Notes: generated from the letters alone by a model not told the origin. A DNA stretch of 17,317 bases from GWC2-45-19 sp964358085 (GCA_964358085.1 CAYHNU010000009.1:1-17317); one strand, 5' to 3'; positions 1 to 6,592 are shown, counted from the stretch's first letter. Program-made: numbers and translations.

Positions 1-928
1 TGACCATTAAATGATTGTCTGTTCCTCCTGTAGTCAGTTTAAAACCTAATTTCATTAATTCTTCCGACAAAACTTTAGCATTTTTGACTATTTGTTGGGC
101 GTATTTTTTAAACGCCGGAGTAGAAGCTTCTTGTAGAGCAATGGCAATTGCAGCAGTCGTGCCATTATGCGGTCCGCCTTGTAACCCGGGGAAAACCGCC
201 CGGTCAATTTTCTTTGCCAGTTCCGGATTATTAGTCATCAGTATGGCCCCTCTCGGACCCCTTAAGGTTTTATGGGTTGTAGTCATAATCACATCGGCAT
301 AACCCACCGGACTGGGGTGAACTCCTCCGACCACCAGGCCTGCAATATGTGAGATATCCGCCAAAACCAAAGCGCCTGTCTTCTTGGCAATTTCCGAAAA
401 TCTTTTGAAATCTAAAATCCTCGGATACGCAGTCGTCCCGATCACCATCAGTTTTGGTTTCTCGATCAGCGCCAACCTCTCTACTTCATCGTAATCAATC
501 ATGCCGTCCTCGTTAACATCGTACTGCACGCTCTCAAAAAACTTTCCCGAAAAAGTAATTTTGGGATGGCCGTGAGTCAAATGTCCTCCTCCGGAAAGTT
601 TTAACCCCATTATTTTTTCTCCGGGTGAAACCAAAGCCATAATTGCCGCGGCATTCGCCGGAGAGCCTGAATAACACTGAACATTGGCATATTGAACATT
701 GAATATCTTCTTGGCCCTCTCAATAGCTATATTTTCAATCTCATCAATATGCTTATTTCCCTGATAATATCTTTTCCCGGGATATCCTTCGGAATATTTG
801 TTATTGAGCACTGAACACTGAGCACTTTTTACTGCGTAGCTGGCATAGTTTTCGCTGGGAATCAGCATCAACGTCTCCGCCTGCCTCTTTTCCTCTAACT
901 TCATCAGTTTCTCCACCTGTCTATCCAT
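1..928 (-). CDS. glyA: Serine hydroxymethyltransferase, C-terminal part outside the window
   Basis: This PLP enzyme of the cytosol converts serine plus tetrahydrofolate to glycine plus methylene-tetrahydrofolate, the main source of one-carbon units. About 309 codons are visible, starting MDRQVEKLMKLEEKRQ; the 3' end runs off the left edge. Clear family signatures are LIPSENYAS near the N-terminus, YSEGYPGKRYYQG, the SGSPANAA stretch, LSGGGHLTHGH, DISHIAGL, and the PLP-lysine motif TTTHKTLRGPRG (around bases 245-285). ATG at 928 is chosen because TATAAT lies 6 nt upstream and no upstream in-frame start is better. Two heptamer arrays (678-706 and 805-825) sit in frame and alter the usual spacing before YSEGYPG and before CYSGSPANAA. 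It follows the small ORF ending at 943 by 14 nt. Identification is secure. Confidence 0.96.
   Translation of the reverse strand, partial: MDRQVEKLMKLEEKRQAETLMLIPSENYASYAVKSAQCSVLNNKYSEGYPGKRYYQGNKHIDEIENIAIERAKKIFNVQYANVQCYSGSPANAAAIMALVSPGEKIMGLKLSGGGHLTHGHPKITFSGKFFESVQYDVNEDGMIDYDEVERLALIEKPKLMVIGTTAYPRILDFKRFSEIAKKTGALVLADISHIAGLVVGGVHPSPVGYADVIMTTTHKTLRGPRGAILMTNNPELAKKIDRAVFPGLQGGPHNGTTAAIAIALQEASTPAFKKYAQQIVKNAKVLSEELMKLGFKLTTGGTDNHLMV
678..706. repeat. Heptamer array in glyA (1)
   Basis: TGAACAT, TGGCATAT (one base longer), TGAACAT, TGAATAT on the plus strand; encodes IFNVQYANVQC on the glyA strand. Confidence 0.6.
805..825. repeat. Heptamer array in glyA (2)
   Basis: TGAGCAC, TGAACAC, TGAGCAC: three units, 21 bp, seven codons; encodes SAQCSVL. 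Confidence 0.7.
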
Positions 929-934
929 GCCGCG

Positions 935-940
935 ATTATA
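935..940 (-). promoter_or_regulatory. -10 box of glyA
   Basis: A perfect TATAAT on the minus strand ends 6 nt before the glyA ATG, so the transcript should begin at or next to the start codon. No good -35 is visible 17 bp upstream. An AAGG just before the box could be read as a weak Shine-Dalgarno sequence if transcription starts further upstream. Confidence 0.55.
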
Positions 941-942
941 CC

Positions 943-1155
943 TTAACGCGTATTCAACATTTCACTAATTCTATATATCACTCCCACTGCCACGATAACC
1001 CAAAATAAATATGGCCATACATTCCATCGTTTTTCGTCTCCAAACAAAATCTCTCTCGCTTTACCGTTTCCCGCTTTTCCTAATATTTCCGCATCTGGAA
1101 TAATTTTCCGCTCAGGCACTTCTTTGTTGTACCACTTTCCACACCCTCTTTTCAA
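943..1155 (-). CDS. Small single-pass membrane protein, unknown
   Basis: I do not recognise this small protein. The longest reading starts with TTG at 1155 (70 aa) and overlaps the 3' end of tmk by 44 nt. A GTG at 1119 would give 58 aa with only an 8-nt overlap and is the better start in this compact genome. The N-terminal half is charged. The C-terminal half carries one hydrophobic helix, VWPYLFWVIVAVGVIYRI, followed by a short tail ending in NTR. It lies between tmk and glyA on the same strand, probably co-transcribed with tmk. The hydrophobic segment and the tight fit between two genes argue that it is real, but a chance ORF is possible. Confidence 0.5.
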   Translation of the reverse strand: MKRGCGKWYNKEVPERKIIPDAEILGKAGNGKAREILFGDEKRWNVWPYLFWVIVAVGVIYRISEMLNTR

Positions 1156-1723
1156 CTACATCAATCGTTCCGTTTCCATCCACTTTCTTTACCAGCTTGG
1201 GATATTTCTTCATTTCTTTTAGATATCCTTTACGCACCTTTTGAAAGAATTTTTTATCCATACTTTCAAATTTGTCCCCACTGGCATCTCTGGTCCTAGA
1301 AAGAGCCGTATCCAAGTCCGTATCCAGCCAAATTACCAAATCCGGCCAAATTCCTTCCACAGCTTCTTTATTAATCTTTAATACTCTGTCTATTCCCAAA
1401 TTCCGGCCAAATCCCTGATACGCCATGCTGGTAAATACTGATCTGTCGGCCACCACGATTCCGCCCGCATCCAACACAGGTTTTATTACTTTGCGCAGAG
1501 TTTGCGCCCGGCTGGCCGCATATAAATATTGCTCGCACACCGCATCCATTTCGGTTTCAAATTTCATCCCCTGCACCACCCGTCTTATCTCATTAGATAT
1601 TTCATCTCCTCCTGGCTCTTTGGTCCACACCGCCCCCAATTTCTCGGCCAAAATTTTGCTCTGAGTGGTCTTTCCGCACCCCACCACCCCCTCAAAAGCT
1701 ATGTATATTCCTTTTACTTTCAT
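1112..1723 (-). CDS. tmk: Thymidylate kinase (dTMP kinase)
   Basis: Phosphorylates dTMP to dTDP with ATP, an essential step in dTTP supply. The 203-aa protein shows the P-loop GVVGCGKTTQSK at about residues 12-23, the EPGG motif just after it (dTMP-site loop), the DRSVFTSMAYQG motif, which matches the family DR(Y/F/S) signature, and a LID-like stretch RTRDASGDKFESMD. Length is typical. An open frame extends upstream into topA, but ATG at 1723 gives the natural N-terminus MKVKGIYIAFEG, and GAGGTAA lies about 8 nt upstream as a Shine-Dalgarno sequence that overlaps the topA stop. The gap to topA is 8 nt, so the two genes form an operon. This is one of the few genes here with a plain SD-type start, which fits an internal operon position. 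Confidence 0.94.
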   Translation of the reverse strand: MKVKGIYIAFEGVVGCGKTTQSKILAEKLGAVWTKEPGGDEISNEIRRVVQGMKFETEMDAVCEQYLYAASRAQTLRKVIKPVLDAGGIVVADRSVFTSMAYQGFGRNLGIDRVLKINKEAVEGIWPDLVIWLDTDLDTALSRTRDASGDKFESMDKKFFQKVRKGYLKEMKKYPKLVKKVDGNGTIDVVEKRVWKVVQQRSA

Positions 1724-1731
1724 ACGTAAAA

Positions 1732-3672
1732 TTACCTCGGCTTGGTCCAACTGGCAAAATCGCATTTTGGGTAATTGCCGCAGCCGTAGAAGGACCGGCC
1801 GGAGCGGGTTTTCCGGATAATCACATCCCCGTCTCCGCATTTAGCGCATTTCTGTCCGGTTTTATTCTGATAATTAGCTTTGTAATCGCATTCCGGATAT
1901 CGACTGCAGGCCAAAAACTTGCCAAATTTCCCCAAGCGGATAATCGCTTCCCCCTGCCCGCATTTAGGGCACTTTTCTCCCGTATTTTCCACCTCAATCT
2001 TCACTCTCTCTGCAGTTTGAGTCACTCCCTCCAATTGTTTTGCAAAAGGAGTATAAAAGTCAGCCAGCAGCGGCTGCCATTTTTTTTCGCCCGCAGCCAC
2101 CTCGTCCAACCCGTATTCCATATTGGCCGTAAATTCATAGTCCACGATATTGGGAAAATTGGCCACCAGGAAATCATTCACCGCCAGCCCCAGACTCGTC
2201 GGTTTAAATCTTTTGTCTACCTTTTCCACATACTGCCGGTCCTGGATCGTCGACAACGTAGGGGCATATGTGCTGGGTCTCCCAATCCCCATTTCTTCCA
2301 AAACCTTAATCAGCGATGCGTCGTTGTATCTGGCCGATGGTTGGGTGAACTTCTGCATTTTTTCCAAGCTCACAAAATCCAATCTCTCCCCCTCTTTTAT
2401 TTCTGGCAATTGAGCATTGAGCATTGAATCTTGAGCCTTGTCGCCATTGACAACTTTGTACCACCCATCAAACTTAATAATCTCGCCTTTTGCCTCCAAA
2501 CTATATTCTCCGGCTTTGACGATGATCTTGGTCGTCTCTCCCAAAACTTCCGCCATCTGGCAAGCCACAAACCTCATCCAAATCATCTCATACAACTTTT
2601 GCTGATCGTGATTTGAAAAAGTATTTTTATTATCAAGTGCAGTTGGCCTGATAGCTTCATGCGCCTCCTGTGCAACTTTACTCTTTGTCTTATAAAACCT
2701 CGGCTTCTCCAACGCATACTCATTTCCGTAACTATTAACTATGAACTCTCGACTCATAATTGCGGCCTCAGCCGCAATATTCGTCGAATCCGTCCGGTGA
2801 TAAGTAATATATCCCTCTTCATACAATCCCTGGGCCACCTGCATTGTCCGTTTGGCGCTCCATCCTAATCTATTGGCCGCGGCTTGCTGCAATGTGGAAG
2901 TCGTAAACGGCGCCGGCGGCGTTCTCCTGAAATCCTTTTTTTCAATACTATGAACCATGAACCGTGAACCAACTAACTCTTTCTCAATTCTTTCTGCATC
3001 TGCTTGATTTTTAATTTCTCCAACAAACCGAACACTGAATATTGAATATTGAATATTTTTCAACCTAACATCTATCTCCCAATACTCTTCCGGTTTAAAT
3101 GCCTCAATCTCCCGCTCCCGTTCCACAACCAATCTTACGGCCACCGATTGCACCCTACCGGCCGACAGCCCCCGTCTGATCTTTTTCCACAACAATGGAG
3201 ACAATTTATACCCTACCAATCTGTCCAAGATTCTTCTGGCCTGTTGGGCCTCCACCAACGGCATATCAATACTTTTAGGCGTTTTTAATGCCTCATCAAT
3301 CGCGTGTTTGGTAATCTCATGAAACGAAATCCGTTTAAACTTTGAATCTTGAACCTTGGACCTTGAATCTTTGAGCATTTCACGGACATGAAATGCGATG
3401 GCTTCTCCTTCCCGGTCTGGATCTGTCGCCAGATAAATCTTCGTCGCTTCATCACTTAATCTCTTAATCTCTTCGGTTTTTTGTTTCTGTTTTGCCGTCT
3501 GCACATACTCCGGTTCGAAATTCTTATCAATTTTAACCCCCAATCTTTTCTGGGGAAGGTCCCTAATGTGGCCGTAACTGGCCTCAATTTTATATCCTGA
3601 GCTTGTCGAAGGACCCAAAAACCGGGCAAGAGTACGAGCTTTTGTTGGACTTTCTACTATAACTAAGTTCAT
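1732..3672 (-). CDS. topA: DNA topoisomerase I (type IA)
   Basis: Relaxes negative supercoils by nicking one strand through a 5'-phosphotyrosine. The 646-aa protein begins MNLVIVESPTKAR, has the Toprim acidic motif TDPDREGEA at 83-91, the active-site motif GYITYHRTDST with Tyr291, the GIGRPSTYA motif at 462-470, and two C-terminal Cys4 zinc ribbons (C568/C571/C589/C595 and C609/C612/C631/C637). Typical length is kept despite several inserts: GPSTSSG at 20-26, SRSKVQDSKFKR at 103-114, NIQYSIFSVRF at 206-216, LVGSRFMVHS at 233-242, REFIVNSYG at 308-316 and AQDSMLNAQL at 413-422. All but the first come from heptamer arrays. The start overlaps the stop of a short upstream ORF (ATGA). tmk follows after 8 nt. 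Catalytic residues all look intact. Confidence 0.97.
   Translation of the reverse strand: MNLVIVESPTKARTLARFLGPSTSSGYKIEASYGHIRDLPQKRLGVKIDKNFEPEYVQTAKQKQKTEEIKRLSDEATKIYLATDPDREGEAIAFHVREMLKDSRSKVQDSKFKRISFHEITKHAIDEALKTPKSIDMPLVEAQQARRILDRLVGYKLSPLLWKKIRRGLSAGRVQSVAVRLVVEREREIEAFKPEEYWEIDVRLKNIQYSIFSVRFVGEIKNQADAERIEKELVGSRFMVHSIEKKDFRRTPPAPFTTSTLQQAAANRLGWSAKRTMQVAQGLYEEGYITYHRTDSTNIAAEAAIMSREFIVNSYGNEYALEKPRFYKTKSKVAQEAHEAIRPTALDNKNTFSNHDQQKLYEMIWMRFVACQMAEVLGETTKIIVKAGEYSLEAKGEIIKFDGWYKVVNGDKAQDSMLNAQLPEIKEGERLDFVSLEKMQKFTQPSARYNDASLIKVLEEMGIGRPSTYAPTLSTIQDRQYVEKVDKRFKPTSLGLAVNDFLVANFPNIVDYEFTANMEYGLDEVAAGEKKWQPLLADFYTPFAKQLEGVTQTAERVKIEVENTGEKCPKCGQGEAIIRLGKFGKFLACSRYPECDYKANYQNKTGQKCAKCGDGDVIIRKTRSGRSFYGCGNYPKCDFASWTKPR
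2411..2438. repeat. Heptamer array in topA (1)
   Basis: TGAGCAT twice, TGAATCT, TGAGCCT; encodes AQDSMLNAQ in the linker before the C-terminal core. Confidence 0.7.
2727..2747. repeat. Heptamer array in topA (2)
   Basis: CGTAACT, ATTAACT, ATGAACT; encodes REFIVNSYG. Confidence 0.55.
2948..2968. repeat. Heptamer array in topA (3)
   Basis: CTATGAA, CCATGAA, CCGTGAA; encodes GSRFMVHS. Confidence 0.65.
3029..3056. repeat. Heptamer array in topA (4)
   Basis: CGAACAC then three identical TGAATAT units; encodes NIQYSIFSVR. Confidence 0.75.
3343..3370. repeat. Heptamer array in topA (5)
   Basis: TGAATCT, TGAACCT, TGGACCT, TGAATCT; encodes DSRSKVQDSKFK. Confidence 0.7.
3595..3613. repeat. Small palindromic insert in topA
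   Basis: TCCTGAGCTTGTCGAAGGA, with TCCT/AGGA ends, matches a core found as a dispersed repeat in many bacterial genomes. It adds PSTSS in frame after FLG, where TopA proteins normally have one or two residues before GYK. Confidence 0.5.
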
Positions 3673-3785
3673 AGTGTATTGGCCTTCGCCTGCTCCGTAA
3701 AATCGACGCCGTGACGCGAGGACGCAGACCTCGGGAACGGCGAGATTTTTACCGGGGTCGGGCTCTCCACAATCACCAAATTCAT
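3669..3785 (-). CDS. Short leader ORF repeating the TopA N-terminus
   Basis: This 38-codon ORF begins MNLVIVESPT, identical to the first ten residues of TopA, then diverges into PVKISPFPRSASSRHGV and ends with AKANTL. Its TGA overlaps the topA ATG (ATGA), so ribosomes ending here could restart on topA. Every one of the nine repeated codons after ATG differs from topA at the third base: AAT/AAC, TTG/TTA, GTG/GTT, ATT/ATA, GTG/GTA, GAG/GAA, AGC/AGT, CCG/CCA, ACC/ACA. The rest of the ORF is a GC-rich hairpin. A -10-like GATAAT lies 8 nt upstream of its ATG. It may be a coupled leader peptide, or a fossil of a second topA 5' end split by an inserted palindrome. Translation is not proven. Confidence 0.5.
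   Translation of the reverse strand: MNLVIVESPTPVKISPFPRSASSRHGVDFTEQAKANTL
3695..3755. repeat. GC-rich imperfect palindrome between the two topA starts
   Basis: Outer arms 3695-3712 and 3737-3755 are complementary with a few mismatches (CCGTAAAATCGACGCCGT against ACGGCGAGATTTTTACCGG). An inner stem CGAGG/CCTCG (3717-3721 and 3729-3733) closes a 7-nt loop. The element is clearly richer in GC than its surroundings and looks like a REP or MITE-like insertion. There is no T-tract, so it is not a classic terminator. Confidence 0.6.
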
Positions 3786-3793
3786 TTTTCTAT

Positions 3794-3824
3794 ATTATCA
3801 CAGATCTTCTCTTAGCCTTGCCAA
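3794..3824 (-). promoter_or_regulatory. Promoter of the topA operon
   Basis: Minus-strand TTGGCA (3819-3824) and GATAAT (3794-3799) are 19 bp apart. The box ends 8 nt before the ATG of the 38-codon leader ORF. The -10 overlaps the stop codon of the upstream 134-aa gene. The spacer is longer than ideal. Confidence 0.4.
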
Positions 3825-4202
3825 AAACCTCGCGTATGCTACAAAAAAACTATCGCTATCGTCTCCCATAACAATCCTAACAATAGTGTCAGAGTTAGAT
3901 TTATATCGCCACCCAAAATAATTGTTGGCCAACTTTGAAACTACGCCCACTCTAGCAATTCTACTTGCCACTGTATTATCAATTAAAGATTCAACTTTTA
4001 GGGGATGCTCATAAATATCCACATTAGCTAAACTCGGAATAGCCAATGCTACTAGATATGTCCTTAATCTAGTTAATTGATCTAACGCATCATCCACACT
4101 AGTCGCTTTTAATTCGTCTAACCCTAATGTATTTAAATTTACAGATAAATTTTCCCAACCGTGTCCAGGAGTGGTTAATACATATCTTCTGTCTTCAGCC
4201 AT
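3798..4202 (-). CDS. Hypothetical protein, 134 aa
   Basis: I do not recognise this protein. It starts MAEDRRYVLTTPGHGWENLS, is soluble-looking with no signal peptide or membrane segment, and ends in a basic helix (FFVAYARFLARLREDL). It contains a probable helical middle (LDELKATSVDDALDQLTRLR). The ATG at 4202 has a -10-like TACTAT 7 nt upstream. It lies between the PaaX/Cas2-like regulator gene and topA on the same strand. A 46-bp site nearly identical in layout to the one before the regulator gene lies upstream (4255-4300), so this gene may be a target of that regulator. Its codon use is more AT-rich than the neighbours'. Coding status is likely; function is unknown. Confidence 0.7.
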   Translation of the reverse strand: MAEDRRYVLTTPGHGWENLSVNLNTLGLDELKATSVDDALDQLTRLRTYLVALAIPSLANVDIYEHPLKVESLIDNTVASRIARVGVVSKLANNYFGWRYKSNSDTIVRIVMGDDSDSFFVAYARFLARLREDL

Positions 4203-4209
4203 GACGTGG

Positions 4210-4215
4210 ATAGTA
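4210..4215 (-). promoter_or_regulatory. -10 box of the 134-aa gene
   Basis: Minus-strand TACTAT ends 7 nt before the ATG. A TTGACT lies 15 bp upstream of it, slightly closer than ideal. A second possible promoter, ATGACA (4261-4266) and CTGATA (4238-4243) with a 17-bp spacer, would begin inside the palindromic site and give a leader of about 30 nt. Confidence 0.4.
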
Positions 4216-4254
4216 ACTCTCTCTCTACAAAGTCAACTATCAGCCTTCCCTCCG

Positions 4255-4300
4255 CCCATTTGTCATATTACAGCGACCACTTAAATCCGACAAATCAACC
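4255..4300. promoter_or_regulatory. Palindromic operator-like site, copy B
   Basis: TTTGTC and GACAAA half-sites lie at the same spacing (24 bp between them) as in the copy at 4864-4909. Flanking bases are partly conserved too (ATTTGTCA, AGCG and GACAAAT). It lies upstream of the 134-aa gene and touches the stop codon of the regulator gene. Inferred to be an operator for that regulator. Confidence 0.55.
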
Positions 4301-4840
4301 CACCCCGAATATTTCCTTTAACTCTTCCTCATTTTCTATCGTCTCCAAAACTCCTATTTTTACTGCATGCGGCACATCCAAGATCTCCCGCAGGTACTTT
4401 ACTTCCCCGCTTACATCATACGGACTGACAAATACACTCTCCTGCATTTGCTGCATTCCCAGCATTTTCAAAAATCCCCTCAGCTCATCCCTCCTCTTCT
4501 TTTCTTTCTCTGGCACGTCAAAAAACACTATTCTCCATTTTCCATCCCATTTTCCAGATTTCGGCTTGAAATCAGCCCATTTATATTTCAAAATTTCTTT
4601 CCGGCCCTTATCTGTAATCTTCACTACCCACCGCCCATCTTTCTCCTCTATCTTCACCACTCCCCGCCTCTGTAGCCTATTGGTCACCCTTTTCATCTCC
4701 GACGGAAAATAATCCTCCCAATTAATTATTTTCGGATTCCATAATCTTTTGTACGCCGCCGCCTTTGTCAGTGGAAACCACACCTCCAGTTCATCTTCCA
4801 AAAATTTCAATATTCCATCCGCTGTTATCTTTCTTCCCAT
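4295..4840 (-). CDS. PaaX-like regulator with Cas2-like C-terminal domain
   Basis: A 181-aa DNA-binding regulator candidate. Residues 1-90 look like a winged helix: SEMKRVTNRLQRRGVVKIEE, then the wing DGRWVVKITDKGRKEIL. Residues 100-180 (KWRIVFFDVPEKEKKRRDEL, then FLKMLGMQQMQESVFVSPY) match the Cas2-like ferredoxin fold shared by PaaX middle domains and by CPR proteins often labelled Cas2. No CRISPR array or other cas gene is in the window, so I read it as a transcription regulator and not a spacer-acquisition nuclease. ATG at 4840 has TTGACA-N17-GATGAT upstream with the -10 ending 6 nt before the start. The -35 is embedded in a palindrome that recurs at 4255-4300, which suggests autoregulation. 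The ligand is unknown. Confidence 0.8.
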   Translation of the reverse strand: MGRKITADGILKFLEDELEVWFPLTKAAAYKRLWNPKIINWEDYFPSEMKRVTNRLQRRGVVKIEEKDGRWVVKITDKGRKEILKYKWADFKPKSGKWDGKWRIVFFDVPEKEKKRRDELRGFLKMLGMQQMQESVFVSPYDVSGEVKYLREILDVPHAVKIGVLETIENEEELKEIFGVG

Positions 4841-4846
4841 TATCTC

Positions 4847-4875
4847 ATCATCTTCTCACACCACCAATTTGTCAA
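4847..4875 (-). promoter_or_regulatory. Promoter of the PaaX-like gene
   Basis: Minus-strand consensus TTGACA (4870-4875), a 17-bp spacer, then GATGAT (4847-4852), which ends 6 nt before the ATG. The -35 lies inside the inner half-site of the palindrome at 4864-4909, so a bound repressor would block RNA polymerase. Confidence 0.6.
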
Positions 4876-4909
4876 ATTCAAGCGGCCGCTCTATTCTGAC
4901 AAATAATCC
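4864..4909. promoter_or_regulatory. Palindromic operator-like site, copy A
   Basis: ATTTGTCA (4867-4874) and TGACAAAT (4896-4903 region) form an inverted repeat around a GCGGCCGC centre, with half-sites about three helical turns apart. The same 46-bp layout recurs at 4255-4300. Both copies lie upstream of minus-strand genes on either side of the regulator gene. Confidence 0.6.
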
Positions 4910-4917
4910 TTCTCTAT

Positions 4918-6540
4918 TTACTCGCCTATTCCCTTAACCAACCCATAATCAAATTTATCTTCAACCCCAAAATATTTGACCAATATTTTGCGGGCGATGG
5001 GGGCCGCCGCTCGCGATCCCTCCCCCCCTCCCTCCACCAACACTGTCACAGAAATCGTCGGATCTTCAGCTGGTGCAAACACCGTAAACCAGGCATGTGA
5101 CCCTGTTTTTCCATTAGCTTGCACATACTCCGCCGTTCCCGTCTTGCAAGCGACCGTAGGGAGCGATTCGGCCCGCGAAGCTTCAGCGGAGTGGGCCACG
5201 CTACTACCATTCCAGTCAAAGAATGGATATGCCGTTCCCCCCTCGCTGCACGCCCCAATCATGCCAGCCTTCACTACAGTTAATATTTCGTCACCAATAT
5301 TGATCATCGAACATTGAATATTGAATATTTTATTCAGGTGCGGTACACATTTTTTCCCTCCCGCGGCAATTACATTAGTCATCAAATTAATTTGCAACGG
5401 AGTCACCAGCACATCCCCTTGGCCAATGGCCATATGATACGTATTCCCCAAAAACCACCTTTCCTTTTTCGTCTTCCACTTCCAATCCGGCGTAGGGATC
5501 AATCCTGCCACCTCCCCAGGTAAATCAATTCCTGTTTTTGTGCCCATCCCAAATTTCTCGGCCCATGTTGCCAATGTCTCCGGCCCAGTCAGCTCTCCCA
5601 CTTTATAAAAAAAAGTGTCCACCGACCGAGCTAAAGCTTTCTCCCATCCCACCACTCCCTCCGTCCGGCCATATTGAGTAAAATACCAATTAGTATAAGC
5701 AAACCGGCCCACACTAACTGACCCCGTGTCGGTGTACGTAAAATCTCGGTTCGCCTTCCCAGACTCCATTGCCGCTACCGCCGTCACCATCTTAAATACT
5801 GACCCGGGAGGGTATACCCCCCCAATGGCCCGATTGAAAAACTCCGACGTCGCCGTCACTGACCGGGGATCAAAGGCCGGCGAACTCACGAGTGCCAGGA
5901 TTCCCCCTGTTTGGGGATCACTGGCAATTACCGCACCTTTTGTCAACCCCAAGCGTTGTCGAAGGGCTTCCCATGCTGCCTGCTGCAGTCCGGCGTCTAA
6001 CGTCAACGTCAAATCCGATCCGGCTTCTGCTTCCTGCCGTCCCAACTCCCGGACGACCTCCTGCTGTGAGTTAACCTCTACCAACCTTCCCCCATCCCGG
6101 CCCCGCAACCGCTCTTCATATTGCTCTTCTATTCCAGTCCGTCCAATTTGGCTTCCCAGTTCGTATTTTTGTCCTGCATCCCGCAACAATCCCACTTCTT
6201 CTTCATTCACCTCTCCCACATATCCCACCACATGCGCGGCTGCTGCCCTCATTGCTCTCAAATCCTGCCCGTTCTTGTCCAGGATTTTCCCCCGCTCTGC
6301 CACCAGCCTGATTTTTTTAATGCGGTTCTCGTCTGCCAATATTCGATACTTTCCGCCAGAAAGTATCTGCAGCACTCCCAGCCGCACCAGTATTCCCCCC
6401 ATGGCCGCCAGTATCACCAGCCACACCGCCCAACCCCGGCGGTAATCAATTTCTCTCTCCTTTTTTATCCTCCCCGGCGTCTCCTTCACGTCTGTCACTA
6501 CAAAATCACCAAAACTCACACCGGGCTTAAATCGTTTCAT
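4918..6540 (-). CDS. mrdA: Penicillin-binding protein 2 (peptidoglycan transpeptidase)
   Basis: Class B PBP that cross-links peptidoglycan during cell elongation. The 540-aa protein has a cytoplasmic tail, one membrane segment at about 36-58, a pedestal region with GKILDKNG and IGRTGIEEQYEERLRG, and a transpeptidase domain with SVFK (Ser247, Lys250), SVD at 306-308 (PBP2 commonly has SxD here), and KTGTAE at 466-471. An open frame continues upstream to a GTG at 6585, but ATG at 6540 gives a normal N-terminus with a GGTGGGA Shine-Dalgarno-like stretch upstream. Two in-frame inserts are visible: a heptamer-derived KIFNIQCSMINI at 404-415 and a palindrome-derived stretch at 446-462 just before the KTG motif. 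It follows mreB, its usual functional partner. Confidence 0.94.
   Translation of the reverse strand: MKRFKPGVSFGDFVVTDVKETPGRIKKEREIDYRRGWAVWLVILAAMGGILVRLGVLQILSGGKYRILADENRIKKIRLVAERGKILDKNGQDLRAMRAAAAHVVGYVGEVNEEEVGLLRDAGQKYELGSQIGRTGIEEQYEERLRGRDGGRLVEVNSQQEVVRELGRQEAEAGSDLTLTLDAGLQQAAWEALRQRLGLTKGAVIASDPQTGGILALVSSPAFDPRSVTATSEFFNRAIGGVYPPGSVFKMVTAVAAMESGKANRDFTYTDTGSVSVGRFAYTNWYFTQYGRTEGVVGWEKALARSVDTFFYKVGELTGPETLATWAEKFGMGTKTGIDLPGEVAGLIPTPDWKWKTKKERWFLGNTYHMAIGQGDVLVTPLQINLMTNVIAAGGKKCVPHLNKIFNIQCSMINIGDEILTVVKAGMIGACSEGGTAYPFFDWNGSSVAHSAEASRAESLPTVACKTGTAEYVQANGKTGSHAWFTVFAPAEDPTISVTVLVEGGGEGSRAAAPIARKILVKYFGVEDKFDYGLVKGIGE
5170..5197. repeat. Palindromic insert in mrdA
   Basis: GGCCC/GGGCC ends (5170-5174, 5193-5197) enclose a GAAGCTTC palindrome. 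On the coding strand it yields an Ala/Ser-rich stretch (SVAHSAEASRAESLP) just upstream of the KTG motif, where PBP2 proteins usually have a short variable loop. Confidence 0.4.
5295..5329. repeat. Heptamer array in mrdA
   Basis: Five consecutive 7-bp units on the plus strand: CAATATT, GATCATC, GAACATT, GAATATT, GAATATT. Encodes IFNIQCSMINI-type residues in frame. Confidence 0.7.
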
Positions 6541-6564
6541 AGCGAGTCCCACCACGCAGGACGA

Positions 6565-6592
6565 GATATATGAAAGGATCCACAAGTGTAAA
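6565..6592 (-). promoter_or_regulatory. Possible mrdA promoter
   Basis: Minus-strand TTTACA (6587-6592), a 16-bp spacer and TATATC (6565-6570). The predicted leader is about 17 nt and carries GGTGGGA before the ATG at 6540. It overlaps the hairpin at 6567-6617, so hairpin and promoter may compete. Weak -10. Confidence 0.35.

Noticed and set aside
4295..4840. Cas2 nuclease as evidence of a CRISPR system
   Set aside because: No repeats or other cas genes are present, and the N-terminal winged helix plus operator-like sites fit a PaaX-type regulator better.
5726..6445. Long plus-strand ORF of 239 codons opposite mrdA
   Set aside because: It is a Ser/Pro/Thr-rich shadow of the mrdA coding strand with no recognisable domain or start signal.
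6538..6585. GTG start at 6585 extending mrdA by 15 codons
   Set aside because: It would begin inside the strong hairpin, has no start signal, and the ATG at 6540 gives a normal PBP2 N-terminus.
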